From Veillonella agrestimuris (GTDB lineage: Bacteria > Bacillota > Negativicutes > Veillonellales > Veillonellaceae), in NCBI RefSeq assembly GCF_943193065.1, contig NZ_CALPCS010000006.1:1-64000 (forward strand): a DNA stretch of 64,000 nucleotides, written 5' to 3'. The notes beneath the pieces are model-generated. The model made no database searches, was not told the DNA's origin, and saw only the letters and a list, made by a program, of their open reading frames with translations. The translations under genes were made by a program, and so were the position numbers. Below, piece by piece: positions 44,758-55,713 of the stretch (position 1 is its first letter; the number at the start of each line of letters is the position of its first letter).

Positions 44758-45609
44758 TTATTTCTTATAATGAATCACTACATAGCGGAATGGTTCTTCA
44801 CCGGCGCTGCTCGTTTCAATATGTGCATCCCCTTGTAAAGCGCTATGAATGATTTTGCGTTCAAATGCATTCATCGGTTCGAGGGATACTTTTTGACGAT
44901 TTCGTTTTACTTTAGCAGCCAATCGTTTCGCCAAGTTAACGAGCGTTTCTTCTCGGCGGGATCTGTAGTTTTCTACATCTACTACGATGTGGCAATGGCC
45001 AGATACTTCTTTATGGGCTACCAAATTCGTTAAATATTGAATGGCATCTAGTGTTTGACCGTGTTTACCGATCAAAATACCAAGATTTTCACCGTGAACT
45101 TGGAAGGTAATTTTATCTTTCGTCATCATTTTTTCGATGAGCACAGACAAACCCATTTGTTTGAACATATCATCCAAGAATTGTTTACCTTTTTGAGCAA
45201 TTAATTCTTGTGTTTCTTTTGAAAGTTCTTCTTTCTCTTTTTTACGGCTTTCACCAAAAGAGCTGCTATGAGTAGCATCATTAGCGTTGTTAGCAGTATC
45301 TGTAGAAGCTGTAGCCTCTATATCAGCTACACCCTTTGCTGTTTCGCTATCTACTGTAGCCACTGGAGAAGAGGAGACAGCGTCAGATCGTTCTTCTATA
45401 GCTGCTCGTTCTGTAGTGGTAACATTAGCTTTCACAGATGTAAAAAACAAGCGAACCACTGCTGGTTTACGACCGATACCAAGAAAACCACTGGATGGTT
45501 TTTCAATGACTTCTGTTTCTACTAGTTCGTGTCCATCTATAGCTAACTCAGCTACACCTTTAGCAATGGCTTCTTCAATAGTTTTAGCAGATACATCGAT
45601 AAATTCCAT
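44758..45609 (-). CDS. jag: RNA-binding protein Jag (KhpB)
   Basis: The 283-residue protein has a Jag_N domain (about 1-50, ISAKTIEEAI-type and SSGFLGIGRKPAVV). A variable acidic Ser/Thr/Ala linker (about 60-130) leads to a KH domain (about 155-215, IGKHGQTLDAIQYLTNLV) and an R3H domain (about 220-283). KhpB binds RNA and influences cell division and envelope genes in Gram-positives. It directly follows yidC, the usual place. GGAGGCAC precedes the ATG. Confidence 0.95.
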   Translation of the reverse strand: MEFIDVSAKTIEEAIAKGVAELAIDGHELVETEVIEKPSSGFLGIGRKPAVVRLFFTSVKANVTTTERAAIEERSDAVSSSPVATVDSETAKGVADIEATASTDTANNANDATHSSSFGESRKKEKEELSKETQELIAQKGKQFLDDMFKQMGLSVLIEKMMTKDKITFQVHGENLGILIGKHGQTLDAIQYLTNLVAHKEVSGHCHIVVDVENYRSRREETLVNLAKRLAAKVKRNRQKVSLEPMNAFERKIIHSALQGDAHIETSSAGEEPFRYVVIHYKK

Positions 45610-45617
45610 AGTGCCTC

Positions 45618-46286
45618 CTATTTATTAGCTTCTAAGCTTTTGTAAATGAAGTGCTGTTGCACAAATTGGAACACATTAGAGACTACCCAGTAGATAACGA
45701 GGCCTGCTGGGAAGTTAAGAGAAATATAACCAATGAAAAGTGGCATAAACCACATCATAATTTTTTGTTGGCTCGCCGCAGCGCCAGTAGCACCTTGTGA
45801 TGTTTGGCGGGACATCATCCACGTAGATACGGCACTAAGAACCGGTAAAATGTAGTATGGGTCCGTTTCGCCAAGGCTTGGTAACCATAAGAATTGTACG
45901 TACGCTGGATTGTACGGATAATCTTGTAAAGCCCAAAAAATGGCAATCAAGAATGGCATTTGCACCAATAATGGCAAGCAACCAGCCAATGGGTTTACAC
46001 CCATTTCACGGTACATTTTAGCCACTTCTTGTTGCATTCGTTGAGGATCATTTTTGTACTTTTCTTGAAGAGCCTGCATACGTGGTTGCAATTCTTGCAT
46101 GGCTTTCATAGATTTAATTTGTTTTACTGTTAAAGGTGCCAAAATTGCTTTAATGACAAGAGTCAACAAAATGATGGCAATGCCGTAACTTGGGAATCCT
46201 ATCATTTCTGTAAATTGGAATGCGTACGTCAACAATGTACGCATAAATTCAATGATAGGGTTAAACATAGACGATAAAAATTCCAT
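45618..46286 (-). CDS. yidC: membrane protein insertase YidC
   Basis: The 222-residue core Oxa1/YidC protein has membrane helices at about 35-60, 95-125, 150-170 and 185-210. It carries a basic charged loop (LTVKQIKSMKAMQELQP), GVNPLAGCLPLLVQMPFLIAIFWAL and a short C-tail. It lacks the large periplasmic domain of proteobacterial YidC. It inserts and folds membrane proteins with or without Sec. AGGAGGCACT precedes the ATG at 46286; an upstream ATG at 46361 is less likely. Confidence 0.95.
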   Translation of the reverse strand: MEFLSSMFNPIIEFMRTLLTYAFQFTEMIGFPSYGIAIILLTLVIKAILAPLTVKQIKSMKAMQELQPRMQALQEKYKNDPQRMQQEVAKMYREMGVNPLAGCLPLLVQMPFLIAIFWALQDYPYNPAYVQFLWLPSLGETDPYYILPVLSAVSTWMMSRQTSQGATGAAASQQKIMMWFMPLFIGYISLNFPAGLVIYWVVSNVFQFVQQHFIYKSLEANK

Positions 46287-46451
46287 AGTGCCTCCTAAAC
46301 ATGCAGGTTCGCTTCGAAACCTTTGCGTATCTATATCGTTATGGTATGGTCTATATTTCATCCATACAGATACTTCGGTATTTCCAAATCTGTGCTAATT
46401 ATACGAAAGTTCCTACTCATCAACACTTCATAGTGCTTATGAAAAAATGAG

Positions 46452-46673
46452 TTACGGAACAGGATCATAGCCACCTTTGTGAAAAGGGTGGCAACGCAAG
46501 ATCCGTTTCAAACCTAACCAGCTACCTTTAAAAGGTCCGTATTTGTCGATAGCCTGCAGAGTATATGTGGAACAAGTTGGGTAGTATCGGCAACACCCCG
46601 GTTTTGCTGGTGATATGGCCACTTGGTAAAACCGTATGAAGAGATGTAAAAGTCGTTGTAATACTGTTGTCAT
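46452..46673 (-). CDS. yidD: membrane protein insertion efficiency factor YidD
   Basis: The 73-residue protein carries the YidD core: [57 protein letters not shown]. YidD aids YidC-dependent insertion. The ATG at 46673 with AAAGGAAGCACT is preferred to a longer start at 46766 whose leader is not conserved. The order rnpA, yidD, yidC is standard. Confidence 0.96.
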   Translation of the reverse strand: MTTVLQRLLHLFIRFYQVAISPAKPGCCRYYPTCSTYTLQAIDKYGPFKGSWLGLKRILRCHPFHKGGYDPVP

Positions 46674-46784
46674 AGTGCTTCCTTTCACCGTAATTCTAGC
46701 CCATGTATATGCCAGAAAACTACGTATATACAAGAATAGGACCACCGCGCGGTACAATTGCCACACATATGGTCCTACATAGGA

Positions 46785-47132
46785 TTATACTAAGAGCTTG
46801 CTTTTACGCAATAAGTACAGTATTTCCTTTTCCGCTCGTTCATAGGTTGCGTCCTTCATAGGGCCACGTCCAACTATAACAATGTGATAGCCTTCGCGAA
46901 TTTCATGTTGATGCAATCGATACACTTCTTTCATCAACCGGCGTGCTCTGTTTCGATCCACAGCACCGCCTATTTTTTTACCCGTCACAAATCCAATACG
47001 GGTCTTTTCTTTCGCTACAGGCATACGGTAGATAACACATAAGCGACCTACTTCGTATTTACCATGCTTATACACAAGGCGATATTCATTGTTGTTGATG
47101 ATGCGTCTTGTTTTTCGTAAGCGGTAATCCAT
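46785..47132 (-). CDS. rnpA: ribonuclease P protein component
   Basis: The 115-residue basic protein has the RNase P signature VDRNRARRLMKEVYR (about 63-77) and an upstream KTRIGFVTGKKIGGA block. It binds the catalytic RNA to mature the 5' ends of tRNAs. It follows rpmH with a stem-loop in between. The ribosome site ATAGGAATCGG is moderate. Confidence 0.97.
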   Translation of the reverse strand: MDYRLRKTRRIINNNEYRLVYKHGKYEVGRLCVIYRMPVAKEKTRIGFVTGKKIGGAVDRNRARRLMKEVYRLHQHEIREGYHIVIVGRGPMKDATYERAEKEILYLLRKSKLLV

Positions 47133-47159
47133 TGTCGTCCGATTCCTATAGAACAGAAA

Positions 47160-47181
47160 AACTTGGCAAGAGCGCCAAGTT
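47160..47181 (-). terminator. terminator or attenuator between rpmH and rnpA
   Basis: On the minus strand AACTTGGC pairs with GCCAAGTT around a six-base loop and TTTCTG follows. It lies 27 bases past the rpmH stop, so it could lower rnpA expression relative to ribosomal protein L34. Confidence 0.78.
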
Positions 47182-47208
47182 TTCTCAAAAGCTCTTGTGA
47201 GCTATATA

Positions 47209-47343
47209 TTATGCAGACAAACGTTTTCTGCCTTTAGCACGTCTTCTTTTTAATACGAGACGGCCACCGATAGTTTTCATACGTTCACGGAAACCATGAG
47301 TACGTTTTCTCCAAAGCGTATTTGGTTGATAAGTACGTTTCAT
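47209..47343 (-). CDS. rpmH: 50S ribosomal protein L34
   Basis: A 44-codon reading frame encodes [18 protein letters not shown] at the N-terminus, then a basic helix ending GRKRLSA. That is the whole of L34. AGGAGGTG lies just before the ATG. It is the first gene left of oriC and is transcribed away from it, the standard position. Confidence 0.98.
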   Translation of the reverse strand: MKRTYQPNTLWRKRTHGFRERMKTIGGRLVLKRRRAKGRKRLSA

Positions 47344-47554
47344 TAGTAAAACACCTCCTCGTTCATTTTTTTGTTTTACTTATACCATAACAGGCTAATT
47401 ATATGGTTAAAAACTAAATCTGTCAATAAATATCGTTAAAATAAGACCAATAGATTCGTAAAAATAATATGGTATGACCAATCCAATATGGTCTATCAAA
47501 AAAAATATGGTCTCTAAAAAATAATGTGCTCACGATCTAATGCGATGATCATAG

Positions 47555-47845
47555 TTATCCACAGACAATGTGACAATTCTATCATTTTTTGGTAAAATTG
47601 ATGTACTATTTCAAGAAAATTGCCATGATTACCTTTGAAAAAGGGGATAACTAATAAAAGTTATCCACATTTTTATTATTTTCCCTATTCACAAGAGTAA
47701 ATCATATAATAACTGAACTTTTACATATTGAGAAACAAGTTATTCACAACTTATACACAGTTATTTCACAGTTATTCACATTATATTTGGCAATTATCTA
47801 CAATTTACCCACAAATTACGCCAGTTTTTATAAAAGTTATGCACA
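47555..47845. other. oriC, upstream part, with DnaA boxes
   Basis: The 513-base gap between rpmH and dnaA is AT-rich and holds two perfect TTATCCACA boxes (47555-47563 and 47661-47669). At least five further copies with one mismatch lie at 47740, 47751, 47772, 47805 and 47837. All listed copies face the same way, toward dnaA. This is the upstream half of a Firmicute bipartite origin. Confidence 0.92.
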
Positions 47846-47856
47846 AGGGGTCTATA

Positions 47857-49422
47857 ATGTCATCGAATGCTAATGATTTAAATACCATATGGGAAGATAT
47901 ATTAAAAGAAGCCCATAAATTTATGCCTACAGTTCTCTTTAAGCGCGTTAGTAGTTCTATTATTCCTATGGATATCGATCATAATTCTATCCATATTGGC
48001 GTGCTACAAAGTTATATGAAAGACGTCATCGAATCCCAACCAGTCGTGAGTCGCCCTTTACAAGAAGCTATCACAAAGGCTACAGGATCTCCAAAATCTA
48101 TCGTCGTTATCGACTTGTCTGCAGATGAGGAAGAACAAAGTGAACCAGCTAATTCCACAGATAACATGCCTCATCAAGAAGAGCTGTATACGCCATCTTA
48201 TAACGAATCAGTGTTCATCGACCGCCCCCAAGTAGATCCTCAACCCATGGTTAGTGACTTAGGAATTTTAGGAGACGAGCCTGTACGCATTCCCGATGAA
48301 CCGATGATACCGCCAGTAAAACAAACACCATCAACTACACATTTTCAATCAACAGATACGATAATTGACTTGTCAGCATCAAATTTAAATCCAGCTTTCC
48401 GTTTTGATAACTATATTGCAGGTAATGCCAACCGTGTCCCTTTTGGCGCTGCTCAAGCTGTAGCAGAACGTCCTGGTATCATCTATAATCCACTATTTAT
48501 TTACGGACCATCTGGTCTCGGTAAAACCCATTTGATGCACGCCATTGGGAATGCCATTTCTGAATCACAACCGAATCTAAAAATCATGAGTATTACCAGC
48601 GAAAATTTTATGAACCTCTTTGTTGAATCCATCAAAAAAGGGCAAGGCGAAATGTTCAGAAATACATTCCGTAACATTGATGTATTAATGATCGACGATA
48701 TTCAATTCTTAGATAACAAACAAGGGACAAAAACAGAATTCTTTAATACCTTCAATGAATTATTTAATAAAGGAAAACAAATCGTTCTCACATCAGATAC
48801 ACTACCTAACGATATGGATCAATTCGAAGATCGCATTCGCTCTCGCTTCCAAGCTGGCTTTGTAGTTACTATGGAACATCCTGATATAGAAACGCGCATG
48901 GCTATTTTAAAAGCCTTAATAGAGCGAGAAAATATAAAAGGTAATATCCTCAATATTAATAACGATGCTATTCATTACACAGCCCTTCAATTTGATGAAA
49001 ATATCCGCAAATTACAAGGTGCTTTCACCCGATTAATTTCTACTGCCTCTATGGAGCGCAGAACAGAGCCTATCGATTTGGAATACGCCAAGACTACGCT
49101 GTCTCCGCTCATTACGACGGAACGCGTTACTTATGTAGACATAGAAACAATTCAAAACTATGTGAGCAACTATTTCAACATCAAAAAACAAGACTTACTT
49201 GGTAAAAAACGAAAAGCCGAATTCGCTTTCCCTCGCCAAGTGGCCATGTACTTGTGCCGGGACATTATGAATGAAAGTTATCCAGAAATCGCGAAAGCTT
49301 TCTCTAGGGATCACACAACTATACTTCACGCATACGATAAAATTACGAAGGAAATCGAAAAAAATCCAGAAGTGAAAGAATTAATTCGTAAAATTAAATT
49401 AGAATTGTCCACTGGTAATTGA
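47857..49422 (+). CDS. dnaA: chromosomal replication initiator protein DnaA
   Basis: The 521-residue protein has the N-terminal DnaB-interaction domain (WEDILKEAHKFMP), an acidic linker (about 85-175), the AAA+ domain (GPSGLGKTHLMHAIGN near 221, DDIQFL near 284) and a C-terminal DNA-binding domain with DHTTILHAYDKI. The ATG at 47857 follows AAGGGG. The linker (domain II) of about 90 residues is long. DnaA boxes lie on both sides of the gene. Confidence 0.98.
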   Translation: MSSNANDLNTIWEDILKEAHKFMPTVLFKRVSSSIIPMDIDHNSIHIGVLQSYMKDVIESQPVVSRPLQEAITKATGSPKSIVVIDLSADEEEQSEPANSTDNMPHQEELYTPSYNESVFIDRPQVDPQPMVSDLGILGDEPVRIPDEPMIPPVKQTPSTTHFQSTDTIIDLSASNLNPAFRFDNYIAGNANRVPFGAAQAVAERPGIIYNPLFIYGPSGLGKTHLMHAIGNAISESQPNLKIMSITSENFMNLFVESIKKGQGEMFRNTFRNIDVLMIDDIQFLDNKQGTKTEFFNTFNELFNKGKQIVLTSDTLPNDMDQFEDRIRSRFQAGFVVTMEHPDIETRMAILKALIERENIKGNILNINNDAIHYTALQFDENIRKLQGAFTRLISTASMERRTEPIDLEYAKTTLSPLITTERVTYVDIETIQNYVSNYFNIKKQDLLGKKRKAEFAFPRQVAMYLCRDIMNESYPEIAKAFSRDHTTILHAYDKITKEIEKNPEVKELIRKIKLELSTGN

Positions 49423-49464
49423 TTATCTATGATGAAAACTCTTAACTATCCCTTATACAGTACA

Positions 49465-49544
49465 TGTGGATAACTATGTGGATAGATTGTGTATAATTTT
49501 GTGGATACATATAAGTATCTCATTTTCTGTGATTATGTGGATAA
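49465..49544. other. oriC, downstream part, with DnaA boxes
   Basis: The dnaA-dnaN gap of 420 bases contains two perfect TGTGGATAA boxes (49465-49473 and 49536-49544). Copies with one mismatch lie at 49477, 49488 and 49500. All are on the opposite strand from those upstream of dnaA. The rest of the gap is AT-rich and may hold the unwinding element. No gene is seen. Confidence 0.88.
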
Positions 49545-49842
49545 CTAGGTACAATGAGACCACAGGTTTATACACAGGCCATGCACCACGCTATGACAAT
49601 AACAAAAAGGCTTTTACACACATGCACAAGCCCTATTACTAAAACTACTAAAATTACAAAACAATCAAAACCAACATTAGTAAACAGATCTATCGTTGAT
49701 TATCTATAGAGCATCTACATAATTTCAAATTAACTATTTACAAACAAGAATATGATGAACATATAAAATCAACGATTATCTAATATAGCTATTAATAACA
49801 AGATAATGTAAAACATATCAAATCAATAATAAGGAGATTACA

Positions 49843-50964
49843 ATGAATATTAAATTCCCAAAAGCCAACCTCCAAAAAGCAATCAATGTATTACAAAAAG
49901 TATCTCAAAATAAAACGAGTTCTAATTTGCCTGGCGCTATTTATATGACCACAAAAAACAATCAAGTTGAATTACAAGGTAACGACTTTGAACTAGGCAT
50001 TAAACTCACAATTGATGCAGACATTTTAGAACCAGGTACACTCGTTGTGGCATCTCGTTACTTTCAAGAATTGATTCGTAAATTGCCAGGCGACACCATC
50101 CAATTAAATAAATCAGAAGATGAAAATACTTTAAAAATCACATCTGGTTCATCTGAATTTAAATTAGTTACTCTTCACCCTGATGATTTCTCTTTAGTCG
50201 AACAAATTCATGACCAAGATCATTTACTCATCGATAGTCAAGCTATGAAAGAGTTAATCGATTTAACAAACTATGCTGCTGCTAGCGACGAAGACCGTCC
50301 TGTATTTGCCGGTGCTCTTCTCGAAATTAAAGATGCTAACGACAAAGAAGTAACTATGGTAGCTACCGATACGCATCGAATGGCTGTTAAAAAAGTCCAA
50401 ATCGATGAACCTGCTACATCTCCTATGCGCATTATCATTCCAACGAAAACATTAGCCGAAGTGTCTCGTTTATTGCCAACAGACAATCCGTCTATGATTA
50501 AAATCATTTGGAATCGCAACCAAATCGTATTTATCTTTGAATCTATTTATATTATTTCTCGATTGATTGAAGGCACATACCCTGAATACGAAAAAGTAAT
50601 TCCTTCTCAATTTGACTCTAGCGCTGTCATTGATCGCCGTGAATTTGCTGGCGCCGTAGACCGCGTATCGCTCTTAGCGAAAGACATGAGTTACAACGTC
50701 ATCCGCTATGACTGGTCTCCAGAAAACGTAACCTTGTCTAGCCAAAATGCAGAAATTGGCATGGCTAAAGAAGACATTGCTGTAGAATTTAAAGGCACAC
50801 CGTTTACGATTTCTTTCAACGGTCGCTATATTTCAGATATCCTTCGCCACAGTTCTGGTGAAAGCATTCACTTATATTTGAAACAAAATGGTCCTGTTGT
50901 AATCCGCCAAGATAACAACGCCAATTATACTTATGTAGTAACGCCAGTGCGTACTAATAACTAA
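49843..50964 (+). CDS. dnaN: DNA polymerase III beta clamp
   Basis: The 373-residue protein has the three-domain fold of the sliding clamp: MNIKFPKANLQKAINVLQKV at the start, VATDTHRMAVKKV in the middle and the end YTYVVTPVRTN. It tethers polymerase III to DNA. AAGGAGA precedes the ATG. A terminator-like stem follows. Confidence 0.97.
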   Translation: MNIKFPKANLQKAINVLQKVSQNKTSSNLPGAIYMTTKNNQVELQGNDFELGIKLTIDADILEPGTLVVASRYFQELIRKLPGDTIQLNKSEDENTLKITSGSSEFKLVTLHPDDFSLVEQIHDQDHLLIDSQAMKELIDLTNYAAASDEDRPVFAGALLEIKDANDKEVTMVATDTHRMAVKKVQIDEPATSPMRIIIPTKTLAEVSRLLPTDNPSMIKIIWNRNQIVFIFESIYIISRLIEGTYPEYEKVIPSQFDSSAVIDRREFAGAVDRVSLLAKDMSYNVIRYDWSPENVTLSSQNAEIGMAKEDIAVEFKGTPFTISFNGRYISDILRHSSGESIHLYLKQNGPVVIRQDNNANYTYVVTPVRTNN

Positions 50965-50991
50965 TACATGACTTAATATTAGTTATTCGTT

Positions 50992-51031
50992 GAGTTATTT
51001 ATATTAATGTTAATAGTAATAACTCGTTTTT
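50992..51031 (+). terminator. terminator after dnaN
   Basis: GAGTTATT (50992-50999) pairs with AATAACTC (51018-51025) and GTTTTT follows. It would separate dnaN from the yaaA-recF group, at least partly. Confidence 0.6.
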
Positions 51032-51170
51032 ATAAGTTGTGTATGTATCAATGTAGTCGATATGAATAAATATTAGTTTTATTTATGTATATTTAATTAT
51101 TATTTATACATATACTATGAGTAGTACATCCCATGGATATAATTTTAAAATATCCATTCCAGGAGGACAT

Positions 51171-51407
51171 ATGGAAAAAGACGTACAACTTGTTGTAATT
51201 CACACCGAGTATATCCAAATCGATCAATTATTGAAATTGGAAGGTGTTATCGAAACAGGTGGACAAATTAAATCACTCATTGACGATAAAGTGTTATTCT
51301 TAAATGGTCAATTAGTGACAGAAAAACGAAAAAAATGTTATCCCAAAGATATCATTTCTATAGATGGATTAGATGTAGATTTTGTGATTACCTCAGAGGA
51401 GGAATAA
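51171..51407 (+). CDS. yaaA: S4-domain RNA-binding protein YaaA
   Basis: The 78-residue protein is a small S4 domain: EYIQIDQLLKLEGVIETGG, IKSLIDDKVLFLNGQLVTEKRKKCYP. Such proteins lie between dnaN and recF in many Firmicutes and are linked to ribosome assembly. The ATG at 51171 follows AGGAGGACAT. The start of recF is three bases past the stop. Confidence 0.93.
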   Translation: MEKDVQLVVIHTEYIQIDQLLKLEGVIETGGQIKSLIDDKVLFLNGQLVTEKRKKCYPKDIISIDGLDVDFVITSEEE

Positions 51408-51410
51408 TCG

Positions 51411-52511
51411 GTGAGAATTAACTCACTGCAACTATTTCAGTTTCGCAATTACGAGCATTTAGATTTATTACTGGATTCGGATATTGTCGTCCTCTATGGA
51501 TCCAATGGGGCTGGTAAAACAAATATATTAGAGTCTATTTACGTAGGTACCATTGGTAAAAGCCATCGCACCAGCGATATATCAGATATGTTGTTATTTA
51601 ATGCTAATGAAGCGGGCATTGTGATGAACTTTGAAAAGAAAGAGACACCGCAAAAGGTAAATATTAAATTATTCCGCCAAGGGCCGAAAGATATTCGCTT
51701 AAACGATACGAAATTATCCCAAAAAGAATTGATTGGCACATTAAATACAGTCATATTTTGTCCAGAAGATTTGCAGCTCATTAAAGGTAGCCCTTCTGGA
51801 CGGCGCCGGTTCCTCGATATGGAAATATCCCAAACAAGTGCTACTTATTATCATCAATTGTTGCAATATAATCGATTATTGCAGCAGCGCAATACATTGC
51901 TAAAAGAATACCGAGGCAAACAACATATTCCCCTTGCAGAATGGGATATACAGATTGCTGATATAGCTTCCTTTATCGTAAAAAAACGGTTAGAAAGTTT
52001 GAAGAAAATTAATTTGCTTATCGATTTGATGAATCGCAAATTGACAGGTGGATTAGAAAATCTCACTATTGGTTATGAACAACCTTACGGTGAAGACGGC
52101 GATATGGTATACACCAAAGAAGCATTTTACGACTTGTTGCAACAACATTTGACTCAAGATCGACATCGCATGACTACTAGCGTAGGACCACATCGTGATG
52201 ATTTACGGTTTTTCTCGGATTCTATTGATTTAAAAAAATACGGTTCTCAAGGGCAACAACGGACTGCTGTACTTTCACTAAAATTAAGTGAATTGGAATT
52301 TATTAAATCTGAAGTAGGCGAATATCCTGTATTGTTATTAGATGATGTACTAAGCGAGCTCGACGAATCGCGGAGAACGAATTTATTGCAGTTCATTCAC
52401 AAACGGATTCAAACGGTCATTACCACCACAGATATCCATGATTTTAAAAATTTACCAGGGGTTCAATTGATTCATTGTAAAGAAGGACAGATCCATTATG
52501 GAAAGCCTTGA
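51411..52511 (+). CDS. recF: DNA replication and repair protein RecF
   Basis: The 366-residue SMC-like ATPase has Walker A GSNGAGKTN (30-38), the signature KYGSQGQQRTAVLSLKLSE and Walker B LLLDDVLSELD. RecF helps load RecA at single-strand gaps. The start is a GTG after AGGAGGAATAATCG. Its last 14 bases overlap the next gene, indicating translational coupling. Confidence 0.96.
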   Translation: MRINSLQLFQFRNYEHLDLLLDSDIVVLYGSNGAGKTNILESIYVGTIGKSHRTSDISDMLLFNANEAGIVMNFEKKETPQKVNIKLFRQGPKDIRLNDTKLSQKELIGTLNTVIFCPEDLQLIKGSPSGRRRFLDMEISQTSATYYHQLLQYNRLLQQRNTLLKEYRGKQHIPLAEWDIQIADIASFIVKKRLESLKKINLLIDLMNRKLTGGLENLTIGYEQPYGEDGDMVYTKEAFYDLLQQHLTQDRHRMTTSVGPHRDDLRFFSDSIDLKKYGSQGQQRTAVLSLKLSELEFIKSEVGEYPVLLLDDVLSELDESRRTNLLQFIHKRIQTVITTTDIHDFKNLPGVQLIHCKEGQIHYGKP

Positions 52512-53454
52512 TCTATTACTAGGAAAAGGCCTACAGAAGTTAGGCATTTTAGAACAATTTAAATTGAATACCATTGTTCATCACTGGAAAGATGTAGTTG
52601 GTCCTATTATTGCGTCTCATACGAGAATTATTGATATTAAGCCTCCCCGCATCGTCATCAGTGCTGATACATCGCAGTGGATGCAAGAAATTAAGATGAA
52701 CGAAAAGCGCATCATCAAACATATTAATGATTATTATAAGTCCGATGTAATTACAGAGATGCGCCTTATTATGCAGCGCCAAAGTTATATCAAGCAAGAT
52801 GAGGAAAAGCCTTTAATTTTAGAAAAAGAAATCAAAAGCCGAGATTATATTCAGTCCAATAAAATCGTCTTAACCGATGACGATGTAGATCGCATCGATA
52901 GTATAGTAAATAAAACAAATAATGAAGAATTAAAAGAAGCATTTCGGAAATTGCTCATTAGTCGTTGGAAAAAAGAAATCCATTTGGAACAGCAAGGCTT
53001 TCAGCGATGTGAGCGGTGTCATGTGTTAATGGATAGGAACAATCAGTATTGCGTGTCTTGCGAATACGATTTGTACAGAGAAAAAATCAATGGCATTAAG
53101 ACCTTCATTCGCAATTATCCGTACTGCAAATATGGGGACTGCAAGCCTCATATAAATTGTACATTTACTGAATTTTCTACGGCTATGAGGGAATTAATTT
53201 ATTTCTACTTAGATAAGATTTATAAAGGATCGACGAGCCGGAACCATATGTATATGGCGGCTATGTTAATTACCCATAAAAAGCCTGATGAATTGACAGA
53301 TCAACATGTGATTAATTTATGTAACAAATATCGGTCTAAATTTTTGGATGAAGAAAAGCAAAAGGAATTACAGGCTCTGCGAGGTATTAACGAATGGGAA
53401 GCGATTAATGAATCTAATAATAGCTCTGAATTTCAAGATAATAGTAAATCATAG
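52498..53454 (+). CDS. dciA: DciA-like DUF721 protein with C-terminal zinc-ribbon extension
   Basis: The 318-residue protein has an N-terminal DUF721/DciA domain (about 1-80: LDLLLGKGLQKLGILEQF, HHWKDVVGPIIASHT, DTSQWMQEIKMNEKRI). DciA loads the replicative helicase in bacteria that lack DnaC or DnaI. About 235 extra residues follow, with CERC and CVSC at about 180-198 and a Cys-rich CKYGDCKPHINC, so they are probably zinc-binding. Ordinary DUF721 proteins are 90-180 residues. It overlaps recF. Confidence 0.85.
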   Translation: MESLDLLLGKGLQKLGILEQFKLNTIVHHWKDVVGPIIASHTRIIDIKPPRIVISADTSQWMQEIKMNEKRIIKHINDYYKSDVITEMRLIMQRQSYIKQDEEKPLILEKEIKSRDYIQSNKIVLTDDDVDRIDSIVNKTNNEELKEAFRKLLISRWKKEIHLEQQGFQRCERCHVLMDRNNQYCVSCEYDLYREKINGIKTFIRNYPYCKYGDCKPHINCTFTEFSTAMRELIYFYLDKIYKGSTSRNHMYMAAMLITHKKPDELTDQHVINLCNKYRSKFLDEEKQKELQALRGINEWEAINESNNSSEFQDNSKS

Positions 53455-53499
53455 ATTATAATAGTATTCTGTTATAGAGCTTTTACAATAAGAGGTTAT

Positions 53500-53739
53500 A
53501 TGTACGTACATATTGGAGAAAATGTAAGTATACCTATTGCTGCCATTATTACGATGGTACAAGTGGATAAAGATTTGAAGAGCCCCATTGCTCATTACGC
53601 TGGGGAAGTCCTCAACATGGTCCCTGCTAGTGATATTAAGACTTATATCATTACAGATGATTATGTATATGGATCTGGTATATCCTTAAAAACATTAAAC
53701 AAGCGGATTCATGAGTTTTATAGTATAATGAAAAGATAA
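53500..53739 (+). CDS. remB: RemB/YaaB-like regulator (DUF370 superfamily)
   Basis: The 79-residue protein matches YaaB/RemB, located between recF and gyrB in Bacillus: MYVHIGENVSIPIAAIITMV near the start, a central variable part and YGSGISLKTLNKRIHEF at the end. In Bacillus it aids matrix gene expression with RemA; its role here is unknown. AAGAGG lies five bases before the ATG. It is part of the recF-gyrB group. Confidence 0.88.
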   Translation: MYVHIGENVSIPIAAIITMVQVDKDLKSPIAHYAGEVLNMVPASDIKTYIITDDYVYGSGISLKTLNKRIHEFYSIMKR

Positions 53740-53784
53740 GTTTAATCATAAAATATGTAATATCATATGTTTTACATAGTATGA

Positions 53785-55701
<1,917 letters not shown>

Positions 55702-55713
55702 TCAGAGGTGATT

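Noticed and set aside
47728..47856. Upstream start for dnaA
   Set aside because: The extra 43 codons cover the DnaA boxes and do not look like DnaA. AAGGGG precedes the ATG at 47857.
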